This document shows positions 7,468-14,815 of a stretch of DNA of 29,643 bases, piece by piece. Position numbers and translations under genes: made by a program. Source of the stretch: a virus; IMG/VR virus record IMGVR_UViG_3300005563_000082, positions 1 through 29,643 of that record, one strand, 5' to 3'. The notes below the pieces were generated by a model. The model did no database searches. It was not told the origin of the DNA and worked only from the letters and a program-made list of their open reading frames with translations. Numbering within the stretch: the first letter of the stretch is position 1; every line of letters starts with the position of its first letter.

Positions 7468-9147
7468 TTAGCCAGTCGCCGGCTGCGGCCCGGCGTTCAG
7501 CCCGACGCCATCCGCCGTGTACGTCGGCGCACCAGGGTTGGGCTGCGGCTGCGCCGGTTGCGGGCCGAGCTGCTGGCCGGTGACCGCGATCGGGCCGCCG
7601 GTGAACGTGCCCGGATCGGTCAGACCCGCGCCGGGCTGCTCGCCCTGGATCAACGCGACTTCCTTGTCGACCTGAGGGTCTTCCCAGTCGGGGTGCAGCA
7701 TCTGCACGCGGGTCTTGGTGCTCGCGGCCTGCGCGGCCTCCAGGAGCTGAAGCGTGCGGGCGACGGACTCTGGATCCTGCGACACGGCGTCACCGAACCT
7801 CAGTTCCGGTTCCTGCACCGTGATCCCGGACCCGAACTGGGCGACGTCGACGAGCTGCAGGGTTTCCAGCAGCTCGGTGAGTTCTGGCTTCCAGTACTCG
7901 ATCTTTCGATCGCGGGTGATAGAGGACTTCTTGTCCCGCGAGTTGACCTCGGTCGCGGTGGTGGCGGGCTTCGGGCCCTCATCCATGCCGAACGTCTGGA
8001 GCGAGTAGCCGGCGTCGCTGATGATCCGGGCCAGCGCCTCCTTGGCGGTGCGCGAGTGCTCCTCGACGCGGATCGAGAACTGGACGATGGACATCTGTGG
8101 CGGGCCGCCGGGCTGCGGCAGCATGTTGAGCGTCTCGTAGACCTCGCGGTCGACGTCCCACCGCGCGCCCTTGCCGGGCCCGTTGCTGTCGAGGTAGACG
8201 TCGGGGACGATGACGCGGCCCTTGGCGAGCCGGATGTCCCGCATCCAGCTCGACCAAATCTCGTCGAGCGCGTCCATGACCGGCTCGACGCCGCTGTAGT
8301 CGGAGCGGCCGAGGCCGGCGGCGGCTGGGTTCGCGCGCCACATGCGGTTGGGCCGCATGTTCGGGATGTAGACCGCGGTGAGCCGGCCCGGCACGCCGGT
8401 GTCGATGATGTCGCCGGGCAGCATCTGGTCGTCGACGAGCTCCGCGGTGGTCGGGTGGTCTTCCAGCGCCATCCGGTCGCCGAGCTCGCTAGGACTGCCC
8501 TTGTAGAGGCCGTGCATGATCGCGCCGGGCTCGTGCCGCTCGAGGTGCCGCCAGACGGTGTCTCCGTCAGCCTCGATGACCCGCCAGAACGTGACCGCGC
8601 CGAGCTCGTCGTAGCACCACTCCGGTACTGCGGCGTCGGCGTGCACAGCGGAGATCCACGGCCCGTCGGGTCGCTCGTCCTTGTCCCAACACACCCTCAG
8701 GTAGACGCCGCCGAGTGCGGCCTGCACCTCGGCGGCCTCGAGGAGCCGGGTGTGGAGGCGGCGGTTGACCTTGTCGATGCGGTCCTGGGTCTTCTTGGTC
8801 TCGAACTTGATGGTGGGTGGCTCGGAGAACAGCAGGTCCGCCGAGGTGGCGGCGAGATCGCCGGCGATGGGGATGTGCAGCTTGGTGCGGCGCTCGCCCA
8901 TCGGCGTGCGGGCACCCCAGAACAGGCGCTGCAACCAGCCGGACACGCCGCCACGGTGCGCCCACCCGCCCTTTTCGCTGGCGAAGAACCCCGTGCCGGT
9001 CGGGTCGTAGCCCGACTGTCCTCCGTAGACGGCAGAGAGCTGGTCGGGGTCGCCGGAGTACCAGGCGGACCAGGCGGACATGCGGTTCTGCACGCCGCCG
9101 AGCTCGCGTGGTGGCCACGCGACCTTTCCGCCGACGGGGAGCGGCAC
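7468..9147 (-). CDS. Portal protein
   Basis: This 559-residue protein starts VPLPVGGKVAWPPRELGGVQ. The length, the early WLQRLFWGARTP and KLHIPIAGDLAATSADLLFS segments, and the later WSSWMRDIRLAKGRVIVPDV stretch match SPP1 gp6-type portals, the twelve-subunit ring through which DNA enters and leaves the head. The C-terminal 50 residues are Pro/Gln/Gly-rich. I chose GTG 9147 because of a near-perfect ribosome site, GGAAGGAGG, six bases upstream. The next gene in transcription order is a small HTH protein and then the minor head protein. Confidence 0.9.
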   Translation of the reverse strand: MPLPVGGKVAWPPRELGGVQNRMSAWSAWYSGDPDQLSAVYGGQSGYDPTGTGFFASEKGGWAHRGGVSGWLQRLFWGARTPMGERRTKLHIPIAGDLAATSADLLFSEPPTIKFETKKTQDRIDKVNRRLHTRLLEAAEVQAALGGVYLRVCWDKDERPDGPWISAVHADAAVPEWCYDELGAVTFWRVIEADGDTVWRHLERHEPGAIMHGLYKGSPSELGDRMALEDHPTTAELVDDQMLPGDIIDTGVPGRLTAVYIPNMRPNRMWRANPAAAGLGRSDYSGVEPVMDALDEIWSSWMRDIRLAKGRVIVPDVYLDSNGPGKGARWDVDREVYETLNMLPQPGGPPQMSIVQFSIRVEEHSRTAKEALARIISDAGYSLQTFGMDEGPKPATTATEVNSRDKKSSITRDRKIEYWKPELTELLETLQLVDVAQFGSGITVQEPELRFGDAVSQDPESVARTLQLLEAAQAASTKTRVQMLHPDWEDPQVDKEVALIQGEQPGAGLTDPGTFTGGPIAVTGQQLGPQPAQPQPNPGAPTYTADGVGLNAGPQPATG

Positions 9148-9163
9148 GGCGGCCTCCTTCCGG

Positions 9164-9859
9164 TCAGCGCTTGGGCACGACGGCGTCGGCGCCCTGCTCG
9201 CGGAGCTGCGACCAGGTGTAGACGGACATGCGGAATGAGCCGGCGTCGCCCCACTGCGGGCCCCAGCTGTTGTCGAGGAACAGGTACGAGTCGCGGTCGT
9301 TCTGGCCGTGCTCGTAGCCGCGCACCACGATCTCGTGGCCGCCGCGCACCTGGCCGGCGATGGTGACGCGGCCATACTCGTCGGGCTGGTCGAAGCCCTC
9401 GAACCAGGACACGCCCACGATCAGCGGCTGGTGCTGGATCGCGTGCAGCAGGCCGAGTGTCGTGAACGCGTGACCGTAGCGGCTGATGAGGCCCTCGCGC
9501 TTGACGACCTTGGCGACCGCGAGGCCGGACGAGCCGGTGTCGTCGGGCGGGTACTCGCCGGGCACGTGGTCGATGCGGGTCGCGGCCGAGTAGACGTCGA
9601 CCGCGTACGCCTCGTCGTAGCGGGCGGCGTCGGCTCGGCTGCCGCAGAACGGGGCGCAGGCGAGCGCGCCGGTGATGGCGTTGCCCGTGCAGCTGCCGAG
9701 CTGGCCCTGGTCGAAGATGTCGGCGTACCGGTTCCACAGCACGGAGCGCGGCGCGAACAACTCCTCGAGCTCGACGGCGTGGTCGCGGCTGCGGTCGTCG
9801 TGCTCGATGTGGCGGCCGCCGCCGGAGAATAGCGGCAGGCGTTCGATGTGGACTGACAT
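9164..9859 (-). CDS. Papain-like (C1A) cysteine protease
   Basis: This 231-residue protein carries all papain landmarks: QGQLGSCTGNA (Gln51 as oxyanion residue and Cys57 as nucleophile, six apart as in papain), GGHEIVVRGYEHG (His175) and LDNSWGPQWGDAGSFRM (Asn197 within the NSWG box). Nothing resembles a signal peptide; the first 40 residues could serve as a very short propeptide. The ATG at 9859 follows GGAG. It lies between the fibre-like gene and the portal gene, so it may process head proteins, be carried in the virion or act on a host protein. It is not of the HK97 or ClpP-like prohead protease type, and no other maturation protease is visible. Confidence 0.88.
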   Translation of the reverse strand: MSVHIERLPLFSGGGRHIEHDDRSRDHAVELEELFAPRSVLWNRYADIFDQGQLGSCTGNAITGALACAPFCGSRADAARYDEAYAVDVYSAATRIDHVPGEYPPDDTGSSGLAVAKVVKREGLISRYGHAFTTLGLLHAIQHQPLIVGVSWFEGFDQPDEYGRVTIAGQVRGGHEIVVRGYEHGQNDRDSYLFLDNSWGPQWGDAGSFRMSVYTWSQLREQGADAVVPKR

Positions 9860-9869
9860 GTCGCTCCGT

Positions 9870-11090
9870 TCAGCCGAGGTAGATCGGCAGCACGAAGCCG
9901 CTGCCGGTGGTGAGGTCGGTGCCGGGCACGAGGTTGCTCGGCCAGCTCGGCGTGTAGCCGCCAGCCTTGTAGCGGGCGAGGCCGCCGATGTCGGCCAGGA
10001 TGCCGGTGTCGGCGTCGTCGACGAACCCGAACTCCGGTGCAACCGAGTAGCCGCGGGCGCTGACGCCGACCCAGTACCAGGTGTCGACGCTCGGCGTCGG
10101 CCCGCTGATCGGCTTGGTGATCTGTCCGGTGGCCTGCCACATGGTGTCGTCGCTGACAGTGCTGGCGATCGGCGCGCCGCCGGCGTCGGCGAAGATCGCC
10201 ATGCCGTTGAGGCCGCCGGCGCCGACGGTCGCCGCCAACGCCGTGCGGAACACGCTGACCGACGCGACGGGCACGCCGGCCCGGACGAGCACGCGCGCGA
10301 ACCACGCCTCGTTGTTGATGGTGCTCTTGCGCGTGATCGCGAAGACCGGCACGTTGCGGGTGTGGCAGCCGTAGCGGACGGCATCCTCTGGCGCGGGCGC
10401 GATCTGTAGCGCCGTGTCCGCCTTGCCCAGCGAGGTCTGGACTGCGGCGGCGAGGTCGGTCTTCGGGATCCCGCCGCCAGGCTTCTGGTACGCGGTGTCA
10501 GCCGCGCCGAGGCTGGTCTGCACCGCGCTGGCGAGCTGCGTCTTGAGCAGCCCGGCGTTGCTGGCCACCTTGACGGTGGGGTTGGTGGCGGTGCCGCCGA
10601 TGGTGATCGTGCCGTCGGCAGCCGTCACCGAGGCGACCGCGTTGCCGCCGCTCCCGCTGGGCAGTTGGTTGGCCGGCACCTTGCCGTCGGTGCCGAGCGT
10701 CGCCACGCTGACGCCGAGCGCCTGCAACGGCACGTACACCTGTGGCACTGGCGGATCGGCGACCTGCACGAGCTGATCGAGGGTGATGTGCGTCGGCGTG
10801 CTGGGCACGACGGCCTTGAACGTCAGGTAGAGAACGTCGGTGCGGATGGTGACGACGTAGGCCCATCCGACAGGGGACACGCCGGGCGTGTCGTTGGCCG
10901 GCACCTGCATCGAGAGCACACCGTTGGTGATCGAGCCGACGATCGGCGCGGTGCCGAGGATCACCTGGTCGTTGCCGTCGAGCAGCGGCGCCGGGAGGGC
11001 GAACTCGGCGGTGCCGGTGGCGGGTGTGCCGTCGGAGCCGAGCACGCTGCCGCCGACGGTGACGAGGTCCAGGCCAGCAGGAAGCGGCAC
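9870..11090 (-). CDS. Fibre-like / minor tail protein
   Basis: This 406-residue protein starts VPLPAGLDLVTVGGSVLGSD. Its N-terminal 100 residues form a strand-rich domain (TAEFALPAPLLDGNDQVILG). The middle has Thr/Gly/Ala-rich repeats in which LASAVQTSLGAADTAYQK recurs as LAAAVQTSLGKADTALQI. The C-terminal half looks like a lectin- or jelly-roll-like domain with WFARVLVRAGVPVASVSVFR. This plan fits receptor-binding fibres. I chose GTG 11090 because GAGGAGG lies six bases upstream; the ATG at 11111 overlaps a hairpin. Its site between terminase and portal, away from the tail genes, is odd. Confidence 0.75.
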   Translation of the reverse strand: MPLPAGLDLVTVGGSVLGSDGTPATGTAEFALPAPLLDGNDQVILGTAPIVGSITNGVLSMQVPANDTPGVSPVGWAYVVTIRTDVLYLTFKAVVPSTPTHITLDQLVQVADPPVPQVYVPLQALGVSVATLGTDGKVPANQLPSGSGGNAVASVTAADGTITIGGTATNPTVKVASNAGLLKTQLASAVQTSLGAADTAYQKPGGGIPKTDLAAAVQTSLGKADTALQIAPAPEDAVRYGCHTRNVPVFAITRKSTINNEAWFARVLVRAGVPVASVSVFRTALAATVGAGGLNGMAIFADAGGAPIASTVSDDTMWQATGQITKPISGPTPSVDTWYWVGVSARGYSVAPEFGFVDDADTGILADIGGLARYKAGGYTPSWPSNLVPGTDLTTGSGFVLPIYLG

Positions 11091-11110
11091 GGCATCCTCC
11101 TCGTTCGACA

Positions 11111-11149
11111 TCAGCCAGGCCGAGGTTGATCACGCCTCGGCCTGGCTGA
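11111..11149. other. Perfect 15-bp inverted repeat before fibre gene
   Basis: TCAGCCAGGCCGAGG (11111-11125) is exactly complementary to CCTCGGCCTGGCTGA (11135-11149), with a nine-base loop. In leftward mRNA it ends about 20 bases before the fibre start and just touches an upstream ATG. There is no T-run, so it may be a U-less actinobacterial terminator, a processing site or a translational control element. Confidence 0.6.
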
Positions 11150-11202
11150 GCGATCCCGGATTGGTGGCGGCCGGGCCCTTCTCTTTTTGTGGGAGCTGGT
11201 GG

Positions 11203-11490
11203 TCAGACGCGCGGCGGCCAGTAGACGCCGTGGAACTGGTTGCCGGCCGCGGCGGCGCCCATCTGCTGTGCCCACTCGGACTGGGCGGCGGAGAACTGCT
11301 CGACGGTGTCGAACAGCGGGACCGACGTCCACCAGAGGACGTCGTGGCTGTCGCACAGCACGCGGACGTTGACGAGGCCGCCCGACCATGCGCGGGTGAT
11401 GACGGCCGGCGCGACGTCGCTGCCGTTGTTGCCGGTGGCCGGCACGCCGCCGGCGAGAACCACGCGACCGACGCTGGGCTGCTGGCTCAT
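11203..11490 (-). CDS. Small conserved-looking protein after terminase
   Basis: This 95-residue protein starts MSQQPSVGRVVLAGGVPATG. The middle has VITRAWSGGLVNVRVLCDSH and WWTSVPLFDTVEQFSAAQSE, followed by a short Trp/Ala-rich end. Its ATG overlaps the large terminase stop by four bases (ATGA), so it is translated with it. The composition suggests a compact strand-rich domain. No function is recognisable; its place suggests a packaging or head role. Confidence 0.7.
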   Translation of the reverse strand: MSQQPSVGRVVLAGGVPATGNNGSDVAPAVITRAWSGGLVNVRVLCDSHDVLWWTSVPLFDTVEQFSAAQSEWAQQMGAAAAGNQFHGVYWPPRV

Positions 11491-12782
11491 GCTGCTGTCG
11501 CCTCCATGATGTACGGCCGCCATGCGGCCTCGGTGGTGCGCAGGTCGTACCTGCCCGCGTCGAGCGAGTGGTCGTCGTTCTTGACGGGCTGATCGATGCC
11601 CTTCGCGGCGGCCTTGTCGTCCCAGCTGTAACCCGGAGCCTCTTCGATCCAGCCGGCGCACGACTCGTGCACGGCCAGCTGCTCGCCGGCGAGCAGCGAC
11701 GAGACGAGGCGGATGCCGTCGAGGACGGAGTTGTCGGCCAGGGTCGGGGTGAGGCCGTCGCGGTGCAGCTGGGTAACGAACGACGCGGCCGACGGGTCGA
11801 CGACCGTCCACGGCGGATGGACGCCGAGCACGTTGGGCGCGCCGGGGTGCGGGATGCGGGCGAGCCAGTCGCGCAAGCGCTGCGAGTATTCCAGGTCGGT
11901 GAGCTGCCGGCGCTGAGTGCGGGACTCGTAGCGGTACTCGTTGGTGAAGTACAGCTTGCGGTCCGCGCCGACGCCGAGCAGCAGCGCGGCGAACGGGTTG
12001 ACGGTGCCGTAGTCAACGCCGAGGCCGATCCAGCGGTCGATGCGCGGCAGCTCGCGGACGACGTGCCGGTCCGGGTCCCACATGTCGTAGATCGCGCCCT
12101 GGGCGAGCACCCATTCGCCGAGGACGAACCGCCGGTAGAACAGGCCGACGTACTCGCGCTTGAGCGCCTCAACGTAGGCGTGGGACAGGGTCGGGTTGTC
12201 GGCGAGCTGGAACGTGAACCGGTGCAGGTCGAGCGCGTCGGGCGCCGCCGACTCGACGATGCGGCCCTCGCGGGTGAGGTGCAGCTTGGCCCGGTCGAGG
12301 TAGTTCTTCTTGAACCAGTGGTTCGGACCCTCGGGGTTGGTGGTGCCGAACCACTGGGCGTCGTCGACCGACAGGCGCGTGCCGAGCATCGAGAAGAACG
12401 ACTCGGGGTAGGTGGTGACCTCGTCGCAGTAGGCGCCGGCGAGCGTGATGCCCTTGATCTTGTCTGCGGCGCGTTCGTCGTTGGCGCCGGCGACGTAGAT
12501 GGTGCGGCCGAACAGGTCGAGCTCGCCGGCCCCGACGCGGTAGCGGCAGCGTCGCTGTCCGACCATCTCCTGAATCGGATCGATGATGTTCCGCTTGAGG
12601 CTGCGCTCGGTCTTGCCGGTCATGAGCAGGTTGCCGCTGGGTCCCGTTCGGACGTAGCGCAGCCAGTGCAGGATGCTGCACACGGTCTTCGAGGAGCGGA
12701 CCGCGCCTTCCCAGATGTTGCCGCGGGCGGTGGCCAGGCGGACGCTCTCGCGCTGCTTGCCGACGAGCGGAACGACGGCCAT
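11487..12782 (-). CDS. terL: Terminase large subunit
   Basis: This 431-residue DNA packaging motor has an ATPase half and a nuclease half. The Walker A region is EGAVRSSKT (residues 25-33), a variant in which the usual Gly before Lys is Ser; Walker B is LAGAYCDE (about 114-121); GTTNPEGPNHWFKK (146-159) matches the coupling region. The RNase H-like nuclease shows GLGVDYGTVNP (Asp257), VVDPSA (Asp329) and NDDHSLDAGRY (near 402-411). The pattern is that of PBSX/SPP1-like terminases. The ATG at 12782 follows GGGGG; the small subunit gene ends eleven bases upstream. Confidence 0.93.
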   Translation of the reverse strand: MAVVPLVGKQRESVRLATARGNIWEGAVRSSKTVCSILHWLRYVRTGPSGNLLMTGKTERSLKRNIIDPIQEMVGQRRCRYRVGAGELDLFGRTIYVAGANDERAADKIKGITLAGAYCDEVTTYPESFFSMLGTRLSVDDAQWFGTTNPEGPNHWFKKNYLDRAKLHLTREGRIVESAAPDALDLHRFTFQLADNPTLSHAYVEALKREYVGLFYRRFVLGEWVLAQGAIYDMWDPDRHVVRELPRIDRWIGLGVDYGTVNPFAALLLGVGADRKLYFTNEYRYESRTQRRQLTDLEYSQRLRDWLARIPHPGAPNVLGVHPPWTVVDPSAASFVTQLHRDGLTPTLADNSVLDGIRLVSSLLAGEQLAVHESCAGWIEEAPGYSWDDKAAAKGIDQPVKNDDHSLDAGRYDLRTTEAAWRPYIMEATAA

Positions 12783-12793
12783 CGTGCCCCCGT

Positions 12794-13258
12794 TCAGTCT
12801 CCGATCATGTCGCGGAGCCAGGCGTCGACGGCGGCGAGGCCCTGGGTGTCGGCGTCGTGCTGCTCGATGCGGAGGACTCCGTCCAGCGCGGCCTTGGCGG
12901 CCTGCACGATCTTCAGCTGGCTGGTGAAGTCGGGCTTGTCGTGCCACGTCTCGGCGTAGGTGTTGTCTCGGCCGCCGAAGCTGTAGACCAGGGCCGGCTG
13001 CCACAGTTGGGCGCGGATCTTCGCGGCGTCGTCGAGCAGGTCGTTGGCGAGCTGGGCCCGCTTGGCCTTGGCGTCGAGGACCAGGGCTTCGGTGGCCGCT
13101 CTGGTCTGCGCACGGTCGAACTTGAGGTCGAGCCGGCGCGCGTGCCTGGAGATCGTCGAGCGGTTGACGCCGAGCTCGTGGGCGATGGCGGCGCAGCTGA
13201 GTCCTTGGGCGTGCAGCTGGCGGAGACGGTCCGGGTCGATGTCGGCGGGCGGAGGCAC
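12794..13258 (-). CDS. terS: Terminase small subunit
   Basis: This 154-residue protein starts VPPPADIDPDRLRQLHAQGL and has an N-terminal helix-turn-helix (SCAAIAHELGVNRSTISRHA, about residues 21-40) followed by a long helical region (LVLDAKAKRAQLANDLLDDA). This is the plan of small terminase subunits, which recognise the packaging site and feed DNA to the large subunit. I chose GTG 13258 because GGAGGTGAT stands just upstream. Position directly before the large subunit supports the call. The preceding non-coding stretch holds repeats that could be its binding site. Confidence 0.82.
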   Translation of the reverse strand: MPPPADIDPDRLRQLHAQGLSCAAIAHELGVNRSTISRHARRLDLKFDRAQTRAATEALVLDAKAKRAQLANDLLDDAAKIRAQLWQPALVYSFGGRDNTYAETWHDKPDFTSQLKIVQAAKAALDGVLRIEQHDADTQGLAAVDAWLRDMIGD

Positions 13259-13280
13259 ACGATCACCTCCGCTACGCGCG

Positions 13281-13320
13281 TGCGGCGGACGTTGCACCGT
13301 TGCGGCGGCTTTGTTGCACC
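13281..13320. repeat. Two-copy direct repeat upstream of terS, possible packaging site
   Basis: TGCGGCGG occurs at 13281-13288 and 13301-13308, each followed at a short distance by TTGCACC (13292-13298 and 13314-13320). The two-part unit thus repeats within 40 bases immediately before the small terminase gene, where cos or pac sites are often found. Small-terminase binding is an inference from location. Confidence 0.4.
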
Positions 13321-13327
13321 AGACACG

Positions 13328-13366
13328 ACGAAGCCCCAGCAGGTCTCTAGCCGGCTGGGGCTTCGT
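13328..13366. terminator. Hairpin between early region and packaging genes
   Basis: ACGAAGCCCCAGC (13328-13340) pairs perfectly with GCTGGGGCTTCGT (13354-13366) across a 13-base loop. It lies in the 183-base gap between the last early gene and the small terminase gene. There is no T-run, but long GC-rich stems of this kind often end transcription in actinobacteria. It would separate early from late transcription. Confidence 0.6.
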
Positions 13367-13441
13367 GCTCGTCGACGGGCGCACCTGTGCTACCCGCGCC
13401 GTCAGGTTAACACGCCTTGATCGACGGTCGATACATGCTGG

Positions 13442-14284
13442 TCAGGCGGCGTGTTCGGGCTGACCAGCGGCCTGGGCGTCGACCGCGCGATCGATGAGCA
13501 GCCGCACGACGGCGACGCGGTAGCGCGGGGAGCGTTCGCCCTCGCGCGGCGGATGCTGGTAGATCCGCCTGCGACGTGCCCACATGCCGATACGGGCGAG
13601 GGTGAGCTCAACCCCGCGATACCCGGCGAACGCGCGCGTGCACTCGGCCGCGGTCAGCTTTTCGCCGCGCATCGCCGTGAGCATCACGGCGCGCCGCTCG
13701 GCGACCTGGTGCGTGACCCAGCACTTCGGACACTTGACGGTGCTCCGACCCTCGGGCGCGTACAGGTCCTCGTCGCACAGCTCGGGCTCGTCGTCATCCT
13801 CGTTGAGCGGCGCCGAGCACACGCCGAGATAGGCCCGGCTGCCACCGCGGGGCAGCACGGCGTACCTGGCCCGCTCGGTCAGCTCGTGCACCTCCGCCCA
13901 CAGTTCGCCGGCCGCCTCGTGCCGCCGGATCTCGCGCTCGTGCTCGCCGAGCCACCGCGCCAGGTCGGCGATCCGGTTGGCGACGTCGACGAGCAGCGCG
14001 TTGTCCTCGCACAGCACACGCACCCAGCCGCCGAGCGTGTTGTGCAGCTGGCGCAACAAGTCGCCGGCGCGCTCGTCGAAGCCGATGCCGCGCTCGGCGG
14101 TCCGTACGACGATCCCGATCGGGCTGCCGCCGGTCTTGGTGAGGCCGGCCAGCACGCGCTCGAGGTCGTGCACCAGCTCGGGCAGCTCGGCGAAGTCGGC
14201 GCGCAGGTCGGCCCAGCACGCGGCACAGAGCTGGCCGCCGTCGTGCACGGGCCGCTGGTCGACGACGCACAGGGGCTGGTTCAC
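13442..14284 (-). CDS. Zinc-binding/HTH protein at the end of the early operon
   Basis: This 280-residue protein starts VNQPLCVVDQRPVHDGGQLC. It has an N-terminal cysteine set (LCVVD...QLCAACW), a long helical middle (LHNTLGGWVRVLCEDNALLV), a second Cys pair (VKCPKCWVTHQVAERR) and a C-terminal segment that could be a winged helix (LTLARIGMWARRRRIYQ). Proteins with this layout are common in actinophages just before the terminase genes and are often called HTH DNA-binding proteins. A role in late gene control is possible but unproven. The GTG at 14284 overlaps the previous stop by four bases and follows AGAGGAG. Confidence 0.75.
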   Translation of the reverse strand: MNQPLCVVDQRPVHDGGQLCAACWADLRADFAELPELVHDLERVLAGLTKTGGSPIGIVVRTAERGIGFDERAGDLLRQLHNTLGGWVRVLCEDNALLVDVANRIADLARWLGEHEREIRRHEAAGELWAEVHELTERARYAVLPRGGSRAYLGVCSAPLNEDDDEPELCDEDLYAPEGRSTVKCPKCWVTHQVAERRAVMLTAMRGEKLTAAECTRAFAGYRGVELTLARIGMWARRRRIYQHPPREGERSPRYRVAVVRLLIDRAVDAQAAGQPEHAA

Positions 14285-14460
14285 GTCGTCTCCTCTGGGC
14301 GCTTGGTGATGAGCAGCGTCCGGCCGCACTCCTCGTAGGGACAGGCGATCACGTCGCTCCACGCGTGCCGGGTCGGCGGCGTCTCGGTGAGTTCGAAGCC
14401 GTCGGGGACGTCGCATTCCTGGGGGCATTCGATCTTGCATGGGCCTTGATAGGCGGTCAC
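14281..14460 (-). CDS. 59-residue Cys-rich protein
   Basis: This short protein starts VTAYQGPCKIECPQECDVPD and contains five cysteines, in CKIECPQEC and ACPYEECG, so it probably folds around zinc. The GTG at 14460 follows GGAGGAA and its stop overlaps the start of the next gene by four bases. The same length and cysteine spacing recur among the small proteins of this operon. Function unknown; nucleic acid or protein contacts are possible. Confidence 0.65.
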   Translation of the reverse strand: MTAYQGPCKIECPQECDVPDGFELTETPPTRHAWSDVIACPYEECGRTLLITKRPEETT

Positions 14461-14744
14461 CGGTTGTTCCTCCGTCGGATCTTGCCGCGCAGCGCGACCG
14501 GAAGCGGTCGTGGTTGTGCCCACGCGCAGTGGGTGAGGTTGCGTCGCGCCCATTGCGGCCTCGCCCGGCGGTCGAAGACCTGGCCGAGTTGGACCGTGGA
14601 GTGGTCGGGCAGCAGCAACGACACGCGCGGCACGAAGCGCCGCCACAAGCGGGCCTTGGTGCTGATGTCGGGCAGCAGGGTGACGTCACCGACGACTTCG
14701 GACGGTCCGTTCAGCCGCTTCGTGATGGTGAGCGTCATGGTCAC
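14457..14744 (-). CDS. 95-residue basic protein, unknown
   Basis: The protein begins VTMTLTITKRLNGPSEVVGD and has strand-like halves (RFVPRVSLLLPDHSTVQLGQ) with a very basic C-terminus (VALRGKIRRRNNR), which suggests contact with nucleic acid. The GTG at 14744 is preferred over the ATG two codons on because GGGAG lies six bases before it and because it overlaps the stop of a preceding small frame by four bases. I recognise no family. Confidence 0.6.
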   Translation of the reverse strand: MTMTLTITKRLNGPSEVVGDVTLLPDISTKARLWRRFVPRVSLLLPDHSTVQLGQVFDRRARPQWARRNLTHCAWAQPRPLPVALRGKIRRRNNR

Positions 14745-14815
14745 AGCAGGCTCCCGTCGTCCCGCTCGACGTGCGCCCCGAGGATCGCGGCGAGCAGCCG
14801 CAGCAGGCCGGTCAC
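14741..14815 (-). CDS. 24-residue frame echoing the start of the HigA-like gene
   Basis: This frame reads VTGLLRLLAAILGAHVERDD and then GSLL. It overlaps the gene before and after it by four bases each (GTGA), the same coupling seen across the operon, which argues that it is translated. Its first nine residues, VTGLLRLLA, almost repeat the start of the adjacent gene, VTGLLRALA, so it may be a fragment of a duplicated start or a conserved leader. It is short, so confidence is limited. Confidence 0.4.
   Translation of the reverse strand: MTGLLRLLAAILGAHVERDDGSLL

Noticed and set aside
7558-9366. Plus-strand open frame of about 600 codons opposite the portal gene
   Set aside because: Shadow of the portal gene; composition is Arg/Val/Leu/Gly-rich and there is no convincing ribosome site.
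11111-11149. The hairpin as a classical intrinsic terminator
   Set aside because: Neither strand has a T-run directly after the stem, so only a U-less or other role can be proposed.
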